Origin: Prevotella sp. DNF00663
Lineage (GTDB): Bacteria > Bacteroidota > Bacteroidia > Bacteroidales > Bacteroidaceae
NCBI RefSeq assembly: GCF_001553265.1
Contig: NZ_KQ960662.1
Coordinates: forward strand, 21,510-85,509
Direction: 5' to 3'
Length of the DNA stretch: 64,000 nt
Shown here: one piece after another, positions 16,668-22,985 of the stretch
How positions within the stretch are numbered: position 1 is the stretch's first letter
How the letters are laid out: the number at the start of each line of letters is the position of its first letter
Notes under the pieces: model-generated
The model's database searches: none
Told to the model about the DNA's origin: nothing
Seen by the model: the letters and a program-made list of their open reading frames with translations, nothing else
Translations under genes and position numbers: made by a program

Positions 16668-17512
16668 TGTCTCCAGAAATTTTTGATTTCGTTGAGATGG
16701 GAGAGTGCTATCTCGCGTCCGTGTTCATACACCTGTTGCATCTCGTCGGGATTGTGCGAGATGTGCTCAATGGATAGTTTGGCCGTCGGACGAATCACCA
16801 ATGCGTGTCCGGATTGCTCTTCACTGGCTACGTATTCCAGCTCCTGATTATACATGAGATGGCGATTGGCACATGCTTCTACGAACTTTGGATAGCGTCG
16901 ATATTTCCATTTAATGAGCAGCATGAGTTTGTTGGGAGTCTTGATATAGCCTTTGGGTTGCGTTAAAACAACGATATTGCGGTCGTACCCCTTGCTTTGA
17001 AAGAATTGCAAAGGGATGGAGTCGGCTAGTCCGCCATCCAGCATTTTGCGGCCATTGAGGCTTACTATGCGTGATACCAAGGGCATGGAAGCCGACGCGC
17101 GTATCCATTCGTAGCACTCATAGCCATGTTCTTGCAGCTTACGATACTCTGCTTGGCCGGTCTCAACATCTGTACAAACAGCGTAAAAATCCATCGGGTT
17201 GGTATCGAAAGTGTGGGTATCAAAGAGGTCAAGTTGCGTTGGTAATGTGTGATAACAGAATTCTCCGCCGAAAAGATCGCCTGTTTTGAGAAATGAAGTC
17301 AAACTGCAATAGCGCTTGTCGTGGGCAAATTGCTTGTTATAACGTATACACCGACCGGGTTGTCTAGACTTGTAATTACAGCCAAAAGCTGCTCCTGCCG
17401 ACACACCTACAAGTCCGTCGGGCTCTAATCCTTGTTCCATCATCACATCGATGACACCTGCCGAGAACAGTCCTCTCAAAGCACCGCCCTCTAATACCAG
17501 TCCCTTTTTCAT
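16664..17512 (-). CDS. Patatin-like phospholipase (small, cytoplasmic)
   Basis: 282 residues. The patatin catalytic elements are present: the oxyanion loop GGALRG (9-14), the nucleophile elbow GVSAG (Ser38) and the dyad aspartate in MLDGGLADSIP (about 165). There is no signal peptide, so it acts in the cytoplasm. It belongs to the family of small bacterial patatin proteins with a basic C-terminal tail, which hydrolyse acyl chains of lipids; the substrate is unknown. Translationally coupled to the GNAT gene downstream. The use of TGA as its stop shows that UGA is an ordinary stop codon in this genome. Confidence 0.9.
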   Translation of the reverse strand: MKKGLVLEGGALRGLFSAGVIDVMMEQGLEPDGLVGVSAGAAFGCNYKSRQPGRCIRYNKQFAHDKRYCSLTSFLKTGDLFGGEFCYHTLPTQLDLFDTHTFDTNPMDFYAVCTDVETGQAEYRKLQEHGYECYEWIRASASMPLVSRIVSLNGRKMLDGGLADSIPLQFFQSKGYDRNIVVLTQPKGYIKTPNKLMLLIKWKYRRYPKFVEACANRHLMYNQELEYVASEEQSGHALVIRPTAKLSIEHISHNPDEMQQVYEHGREIALSHLNEIKNFWRQ

Positions 17513-17569
17513 AGAAGCAAAAGTAGTGAAAATCGCAGAATCATAAAAAATGTAAGCTGAAAAATAAAA

Positions 17570-17610
17570 AAGTCCCCATTCAAATGACTTTTATCACTGA
17601 ATGGGGACTT
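17570..17610 (-). terminator. Terminator of the glutathione peroxidase gene
   Basis: AAGTCCCCATTCA and TGAATGGGGACTT pair perfectly (13 bp); on the minus strand the stem is followed by TTTTTTATTTTT. This is a strong intrinsic terminator. Confidence 0.9.
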
Positions 17611-17627
17611 GTATATGATATGCTGAT

Positions 17628-18173
17628 TTACAGCAATTCTTCGATAGCTTTCTCTACATCTGCCATGCTATGTGTCGGTTCAAAGCGTGCAACAACTTCA
17701 CCCTCTTTGTTCACGAGGAACTTGGTGAAGTTCCATTTGATGTCGCTCTTCTTGTCCCAATCAGCATCAGCTTTAGACAAAATATCCTCCAGAATGGTCT
17801 TCAACTCATGTTCATCGAAGCCTGCAAAGCCTTTCTGACTCTTCAACCATGTGTAGAGAGGAGCCTCATTGGCACCATTTACCTCAATCTTTTTGAACTG
17901 TGGGAACTTTGTACCAAAGTTTAATTGGCAGAATTGATGGATGTCTTCGTCGCTTCCGGGGGCCTGTTCGCCGAACTGATTGCATGGGAAATTCAAGATT
18001 TCCAAGCCTTTACTCTGAAGTTTAGCGTATGTTTTTTCGAGGTCTTCAAGTTGAGGTGTGAAGCCACAAGCGGTTGCTGTGTTCACTACCAACAATACTT
18101 TGCCTTTATAATCAGCCAAACTTACTTCGTTACCTTTTCTATCCAATACTTTGAAGTCGTAGATTGTAGCCAT
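17628..18173 (-). CDS. Glutathione peroxidase family protein (cysteine type)
   Basis: 181 residues. The peroxidatic site is NTATACGFTPQ with Cys36 where animal enzymes have selenocysteine. The other conserved blocks are LNFPCNQFGEQAPG and the WNFTKFLV segment with catalytic Trp and Asn. Bacterial members of this type usually use thioredoxin rather than glutathione to reduce peroxides. There is no signal peptide, so it is cytoplasmic. It is a single-gene unit with its own promoter (18240-18270) and terminator, and probably protects this anaerobe from oxidative stress. Confidence 0.93.
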   Translation of the reverse strand: MATIYDFKVLDRKGNEVSLADYKGKVLLVVNTATACGFTPQLEDLEKTYAKLQSKGLEILNFPCNQFGEQAPGSDEDIHQFCQLNFGTKFPQFKKIEVNGANEAPLYTWLKSQKGFAGFDEHELKTILEDILSKADADWDKKSDIKWNFTKFLVNKEGEVVARFEPTHSMADVEKAIEELL

Positions 18174-18239
18174 CTTTAAAATCTCCTTTATTTTATATGT
18201 TTGTGTATAATATGTAATCGTTTATTATCTTTTACGATG

Positions 18240-18270
18240 CAAATATACGCCGAATAAATCGTTATCGCAA
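18240..18270 (-). promoter_or_regulatory. Promoter of the glutathione peroxidase gene
   Basis: Minus strand TTG (18268-18270), 20 bases, TATATTTG (18240-18247). Leader about 60 bases. Confidence 0.75.
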
Positions 18271-18342
18271 ACTTTTTGAGAAGATACTTCTATTGATTAA
18301 CTCTAATTAACAGTTATCGTTGACGATATAAAAAGCTATTGT

Positions 18343-18945
18343 TTACTTCAAGACTCTTACTCTTTGCTCAATAGGAAGGAATGTTTTCTCGCCCGGTTCG
18401 CCTACTGCTGTGCCGAAAGGTATCTGTGCTCGGAGCGTCCAATTGGCTGGAATGTCGAACTCTTTGGCCACGGCTTCGTCAATCAGCGGATTATAATGCT
18501 GCACCGAAGCACCTAGACCGGCATCCTCTAAAGCTGTCCAGATGGTTAATTGGTGCATGGCATTGGTGTGTTCAGACCATATGGGGAAGTTTGGAGCGTA
18601 TGCTGGGAACTGCTCTTGCAATGCTTTGACTGGCTCTTGGTCTTCATAGAACAAGACCGTGCCGTATCCGCTTTCAAATGAACCATTGATTTTTGCTTCG
18701 GTTCCTGCAAATGCTTCGGCCGGTACAATGGCACGTAGGGCGTCTTTGGTAATCTCTCAAAGGCGACGATGCTTATTGCCTAAGAGTGCGACAACGCGTG
18801 TTGTCTGGCTGTTGAAAGACGAAGGAACGTGTAAAACCGCGCGTTCGATAAGCTTCTGTATTTCTTCGTCGGAGATGGGAGACTCGTTTTTGAGGGCGTA
18901 ATAGCTGCGACGACGCTCGATGGCATCCATGAAATTTCTATTCAT
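18343..18945 (-). pseudogene. Nitroreductase family gene interrupted by one in-frame TGA
   Basis: From the ATG at 18945 the frame reads MNRNFMDAIERRRSYYALKN, VPSSFNSQTTRVVALLGNKHRRL, then TGA at 18757-18759, and continues in the same frame EITKDALRAIVPAEAFAGTE to a normal end at 18343 (200 residues in all). SSFNSQ and the later FPIWSEHTNAMHQLTIWTALEDAGLG are flavin-binding motifs of small Nfs-type nitroreductases. The stop falls where relatives have Trp (RLWEITK), so a single TGG to TGA change explains it. Everything else is intact, so the mutation is recent, or it is a sequence error. Restart at an internal ATG would lose the FMN-binding arginine. Confidence 0.88.
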
Positions 18946-19088
18946 ATTCTTGTTGTTTGTGTTGAATTATATTTGATGCGATAAATATAGGGAATGTATT
19001 TTGAAGCATCACAACGATTCTATAGTATTTTTAGATTTTCGGTCTAAAAATACCATAAACATGGCATGAAGGAACAAGAAAAATGAGT

Positions 19089-20027
19089 TTAGATGAAGAA
19101 GAGAGACACACCGACGACTGAGATAACTGCTCCAATGACTCCACGTAGTGTGATGGGCTGATGGAACATATAATAGGTGGGCAGTAATATCATGATAGGT
19201 GTGATAGCCATGAGAGTACTAGCGATGCCGGCTGCGGTGTATTGTACCGCCAAGAGAGAAAATCCTACACCGATGAATGGTCCGGATAGTACGGCAATGA
19301 GCATCGCAACCATGCCTTTACCATTGTGCATGCTCTGTTTGAACCGTCCACCTTCGCCACGAATCAACAGCCAAATAGAGAATAGGGTGAGTCCGGCGAT
19401 GCAGCGAATCATATTGGCGCTGAAAGGCAAAAAGACTTCTATGTGTGGCAAAACGTTTATCGGGACGTTGGCTGTGTAATGGTCTAGCCCAATCTTACTG
19501 AGTACTAATCCCACGCCTTGTCCTAATCCTGCGCCGATACCATATAGGATTCCTTTGGTAGGAAGAGCGATGGAGAGTCCACGTTTGTTCTGACTTCGAC
19601 CAAGAATGGAGATAGCTATGCCTGCAAGGGTGACCGTCATAGCGAGCAAAGTACCCCAACTCAGCACCTGCCCTAGTGCCACCCATGCGGCAAGGGCTGT
19701 AAACATGGGGGCTAAGGTCATGAATAATTGGCCATAACGTGAGCCTATCGTGAGATAACTATTGTATAAGCACCAGTCTCCAAAGAAATATCCCACGGCT
19801 CCGGAGAGCAGCAACCATCCCCAAGTTTGGGCATTGGCGTAAATCGGGAATGGCGTTCCAAGCAGTAGCCAACATAAAAATATGGAGAAGAGGAGTGCCA
19901 ATGACATACGCCAAACGTTCATGACAAAAATGCCTAATCGCTTGCTTCCTACTTCACTGGATAGGGCTGCGATGGTCCAAGAGAACGCTACTCCAATGGA
20001 AATGATTTCACCTAAATATTTCATCAT
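19089..20027 (-). CDS. DMT (EamA) family transporter
   Basis: 312 residues, about ten hydrophobic helices in two EamA halves. Markers are IISIGVAFSWTIAALSSEVGSKRLG at the start, YNSYLTIGSRYGQLFMTLAPMFTALAAW at the end of the first half and TAAGIASTLMAITPIMILLPTYYMFHQ near the end. Inner-membrane permease of unknown substrate. It is clearly a different branch from the EamA genes at 10720 and 32001. A -7-like TAATTTTG is at 20035-20042. Single-gene unit. Confidence 0.88.
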   Translation of the reverse strand: MMKYLGEIISIGVAFSWTIAALSSEVGSKRLGIFVMNVWRMSLALLFSIFLCWLLLGTPFPIYANAQTWGWLLLSGAVGYFFGDWCLYNSYLTIGSRYGQLFMTLAPMFTALAAWVALGQVLSWGTLLAMTVTLAGIAISILGRSQNKRGLSIALPTKGILYGIGAGLGQGVGLVLSKIGLDHYTANVPINVLPHIEVFLPFSANMIRCIAGLTLFSIWLLIRGEGGRFKQSMHNGKGMVAMLIAVLSGPFIGVGFSLLAVQYTAAGIASTLMAITPIMILLPTYYMFHQPITLRGVIGAVISVVGVSLFFI

Positions 20028-20311
20028 GCGTCTGCAAAATTACATCTTTTATAGCTTATGATGAGAGAAAGAAAGATATTTCTTTTTATCAGTGTCTATA
20101 TTTTATGGTGATATATGAGCTTTTGGCAATTGACGGAATATGTTTTTTATATGGTAAGCGTAAAAAACAGAGAATGATGACCTTAAGAATTACATCACAT
20201 TTATTAACTTTGCGCCCGAAAACATCTACTAATAATCATGAAAAACCTTGTATATCCAGCTTTTTTGCAAGGCGTCATAGTGGGTTTGACAAATCATGTA
20301 TTCGATAAAAT

Positions 20312-20673
20312 ATGACAAGCAAAAGACTTCTTTCTCTTGATATCTTGCGTGGCATAACGGTGGCATGCATGATATTTGTGAACAATGGAGCGGGTGGCGA
20401 CCTCTTTGCTCCGTTGCGACATAGCGTTGTATGGCATGCGAAGGACAGTTTTTCGATTTTGCCCACCTGCGTATCTTTGCCGTGATGCAACGCATTGCGC
20501 TCAGTTATGCTGCCGTTAGTTCGTTTGGTCTCACCTCTTTTATATATGGAGGTATTCATTCCGTGGTGTCTAGCGGGTATTGGTCGTCGTTCATTCATTC
20601 ATCGTTGTTCGTCGCGATGCATGTTGGTTTCGGTTATCCTTTGTATCGTAAGCACATCTTTATCAAGTTGTAG
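20312..20673 (+). pseudogene. Remnant of a DUF5009/NagX-like membrane acyltransferase gene
   Basis: The ATG at 20312 opens MTSKRLLSLDILRGITVACM, then FVNNGAGGDLFAPLRHSV, which is the N-terminus of the heparan-alpha-glucosaminide acetyltransferase-like family (RLLSLDVLRGITVAGMILVNNPG in typical members). The frame is then lost; from about 20467 the +1-shifted frame reads LRIFAVMQRIALSYAAVSSF, matching the RI.GVLQRIALCY helix that normally lies about 60 residues further on. The rest (IYGGIHSVVSS to IFIKL) is unrecognisable. A gene normally near 380 codons is reduced to about 120, so it has an internal deletion, a frameshift and a lost 3' end. Confidence 0.75.
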
Positions 20674-20745
20674 ACAGTGCAATATAGAAGTAGTGCCCTG
20701 CGATAGCACATCATTTAGAAACTTCAAATAACTTTACTCGTTTTA

Positions 20746-20828
20746 CTGAACAGGCTCGGCAGCATTACTGTCGAGCCTGTTCAGTATCCCTGTTCGGCCG
20801 TTGCAGCATTGTTGCCTAGGCTATGCAG
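20746..20828. repeat. 83-bp intergenic element, copy B
   Basis: CTG, AACAGGCTCGG, CAGCATTACTG, TCGAGCCTGTT, CAGTATCCCTG, TTCGGCCGTTG, CAGCATTGTTG, CCTAGGCTATG, CAG. Blocks 1 and 2 are reverse complements at 10 of 11 positions. It lies between the acyltransferase remnant and the higBA operon. Confidence 0.9.
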
Positions 20829-20995
20829 GAAAGAGAGAGTGATGAGTTAGGAGTGAGAAGTGATGAGTTTGTGAATGTAAAGAGTGATGAGTTAAGAGCG
20901 AGTAGTGAGGAGTTTATGAATATAAGGTTAGAAATTAGGAGTGAGAACTGAGGGGTATTATATACTAGAGAGTTTATACATTGAGTCGAAAAAGG
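20829..20995. repeat. Purine-rich low-complexity flank of copy B
   Basis: About 165 bp made of repeated GAGTGATGAGTT, GAGTGAGAAGTGATGAGTTT and similar words, almost free of C. The rest of the gap between 20674 and 21069 holds copy B and the higBA promoter; no gene is seen. Confidence 0.7.
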
Positions 20996-21011
20996 AAAAA
21001 GAGTTCATTTA

Positions 21012-21043
21012 TTTGTGAATGTATTCGGAAATAATTATCTTTG
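21012..21043 (+). promoter_or_regulatory. Promoter of higBA
   Basis: TTTG (21012-21015), 20 bases, TATCTTTG (21036-21043), a perfect Bacteroidota promoter. Transcription would start near 21050, leaving a leader of about 20 bases before the GTG at 21070. Confidence 0.85.
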
Positions 21044-21069
21044 TACCAAGATGCTGATAAGCAGAAAAA

Positions 21070-21387
21070 GTGGAAGTTTATTTTGAAAAAGACTATCTAA
21101 AAGAGTTGTACCAGCAGGGAAAAGCTACGGATAAAAAGCATTGTTTTCAGCCAGACATTATCCGTAGATATATTCGTGTGGTAGATACACTGATAGCGCA
21201 ACCTAACACGATTGCCCTTATGCAATATCGTTCCTTACATTATGAGAAATTGAAAGGAGATAAGGTTGGATTGTCATCTGTAAGAGTAAACGACCAATAT
21301 CGAATAGAGTTTGAGGAACATATAGTGGATGGGCAGACACTAGCCACGATATGTAATATTGTAGAATTGTCAAATCACTATAAATAG
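21070..21387 (+). CDS. higB: HigB-type toxin (RelE superfamily)
   Basis: 105 residues from a GTG start. The segment IIRRYIRVVDTLIAQPNTIAL, then YEKLKGDKVGLSSVRVNDQYRIEFE and TICNIVELSNHYK, is the HigB/plasmid-maintenance killer fold: small basic RelE-like mRNA endonucleases with R-V-N-D/G-Q-YR-I near the end. The GTG is chosen because no in-frame ATG lies between the promoter and the conserved start, and a nearby ATG at 21051 is out of frame. The toxin is encoded first and the HigA antitoxin 7 bp later, the usual higBA order. Confidence 0.88.
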   Translation: MEVYFEKDYLKELYQQGKATDKKHCFQPDIIRRYIRVVDTLIAQPNTIALMQYRSLHYEKLKGDKVGLSSVRVNDQYRIEFEEHIVDGQTLATICNIVELSNHYK

Positions 21388-21394
21388 GAAGCCT

Positions 21395-21739
21395 ATGACA
21401 GCGAAGAACGAACAGGCGATTCAGAATGTAGCTAACCGTATGGAGCCTTTCGCACCAACTCATCCCGGAGTCGTTTTGAAAGAAGAAATAGAATATCGAG
21501 GTATTTCTCAACGCAGAATTGCGAAAGAAATGGGAGTGCTCCCTACACAATTGAATGAGGTGTTGAATGGTAAACGACAACTCACAACAGAGTATGCATT
21601 GCTTTTTGAGGCTGTACTCAATATTGCAGCAGAGCCCTTGTTGGAGATGCAAGTGCGCTATAATATGATAATGGCAAAGCGTAATAAGACTTTGACAGAT
21701 CGCCTTGCCAATATCAGAAAAATTGCAGCTGTGTTATAA
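21395..21739 (+). CDS. higA: HigA-type antitoxin (XRE family)
   Basis: 114 residues. THPGVVLKEEIEYRGISQRRIAKEMGVLPTQLNEVLNGKRQLT is the VapI/HigA helix-turn-helix (residues about 25-70), with the HPG start that is characteristic of HigA. It binds and neutralises the toxin encoded just before it and should repress the shared promoter at 21012-21043. The C-terminal helix (ANIRKIAAVL) may contact the toxin. It is followed closely by the 3' end of the converging aroB gene. Confidence 0.9.
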   Translation: MTAKNEQAIQNVANRMEPFAPTHPGVVLKEEIEYRGISQRRIAKEMGVLPTQLNEVLNGKRQLTTEYALLFEAVLNIAAEPLLEMQVRYNMIMAKRNKTLTDRLANIRKIAAVL

Positions 21740-21758
21740 ATTTAGTATTTTATCCTCT

Positions 21759-22823
21759 TTATCCCTCTCTTAGGAAGTCGAGACATTCCTTGATTTCCTC
21801 GTCGGTAGCAGTTTGATTGATTTTGATATTGCCGATGTCGGAGAGGAGAGTGAAGTTGATGATGCCGGCAGAATTTTTCTTATCGTGGTGCATCAACTCT
21901 ATTAATTCTGCGTAATCGTCGCACGTGATGGGAAGTATGCCGTAGTTTTCGCGAACGAAAGCTACTGTTTGGCGCATCTTATCTGTAGGGAATGATGCCT
22001 TTAGGCAGCTAAGGTAAAGTTCGCAGATGAGTCCGAAAGCTACGGCATAGCCATGTAGTATAGCCGTATGGTCGCCTTGTGTAGAACGGCGTAGCGACCA
22101 ACTTTCAAAGGCATGTCCGAACGTATGTCCAAGATTGAGGGCTTTACGAATGCCATGTTCGTGCGGGTCTTGTTCGACCACACACTGTTTTACCTTTACC
22201 GAGTCGCCCACCATCTGTTTCAATTCCTGCCAATCGGGCTGATCTAAGTTGAAATGGAGCAGTTGTGCCCACATCTTATCGTTGCTGATAAGACTATGTT
22301 TAAGCATCTCGGCATAGCCCGAACGGATGTTCATGTCGTCGAGGCTCTTCAGAAAGACGGTATCTAAAATGACGAATCTACTATCGCTGAATACGCCAAT
22401 CTCGTTTTTCAGTCCATTGAAATTGATACCCGTCTTGCCCCCGACCGACGCGTCGACCATGGCAAGCAGGGTAGTGGGGATGTTGATAAAGTTGATACCG
22501 CGCTTAAAGGTAGACGCGGCAAATCCGCCTAAATCGGTCACCATGCCTCCACCCACATTGATGAGGCATGAGTGGCGAGTCGCTCCGTTGCGGCCGAGTT
22601 GTTCCCATACATACGCCAACGAGTCGATGTTTTTGTGTGTATCGGTAGCCGGGATGACGATGGGACATGCATCTTTTAGACCCACGAAGTGTTGCAGTAT
22701 GGGCCAGCAGGTGCGATGGGTAGTCTCATCGAATAAGATAAAGAGCTTGTCGTGCTCGCACTCAGAGATGGCAACAGCCAACTCTTGCTTCAAATGTTGC
22801 GAAATGATGATTCTCTGTTCCAT
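21759..22823 (-). CDS. aroB: 3-dehydroquinate synthase
   Basis: 354 residues starting MEQRIIISQHLKQEL. The NAD-binding and active-site motifs are GGGMVTDLGGFAASTFKRG, IPTTLLAMVDASVGGKTGINF, SGYAEMLKHSLI and LNLGHTFGHAFE (metal-binding histidines). It converts DAHP to 3-dehydroquinate, the second step of the shikimate pathway. An in-frame start 33 bases further upstream is rejected because it lies inside the promoter -7 box (22856-22863). Single-gene unit converging on higA, with a 19-bp gap. Confidence 0.95.
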   Translation of the reverse strand: MEQRIIISQHLKQELAVAISECEHDKLFILFDETTHRTCWPILQHFVGLKDACPIVIPATDTHKNIDSLAYVWEQLGRNGATRHSCLINVGGGMVTDLGGFAASTFKRGINFINIPTTLLAMVDASVGGKTGINFNGLKNEIGVFSDSRFVILDTVFLKSLDDMNIRSGYAEMLKHSLISNDKMWAQLLHFNLDQPDWQELKQMVGDSVKVKQCVVEQDPHEHGIRKALNLGHTFGHAFESWSLRRSTQGDHTAILHGYAVAFGLICELYLSCLKASFPTDKMRQTVAFVRENYGILPITCDDYAELIELMHHDKKNSAGIINFTLLSDIGNIKINQTATDEEIKECLDFLREG

Positions 22824-22855
22824 AATTGTACTTACGTAGGTGATGTTTATATTCA

Positions 22856-22886
22856 CAAATATAAATCATTCTGCGAATACAAACAA
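22856..22886 (-). promoter_or_regulatory. Promoter of aroB
   Basis: Minus strand TTG (22884-22886), 20 bases, TATATTTG (22856-22863). It fixes the aroB start at 22823. Confidence 0.78.
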
Positions 22887-22985
22887 AAAAATATAGTACT
22901 TTTTATCGTTTGGGTATTAAACTTATGACAATGTTGCGCGTCTAAGAAATCAGAGAATAAATAGAAGAATAAAGAACGAACAAGT

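Noticed and set aside
18757..18759. UGA read as tryptophan
   Set aside because: TGA ends intact genes in this window, for example the patatin gene with an ATGA overlap, so UGA is a normal stop here.
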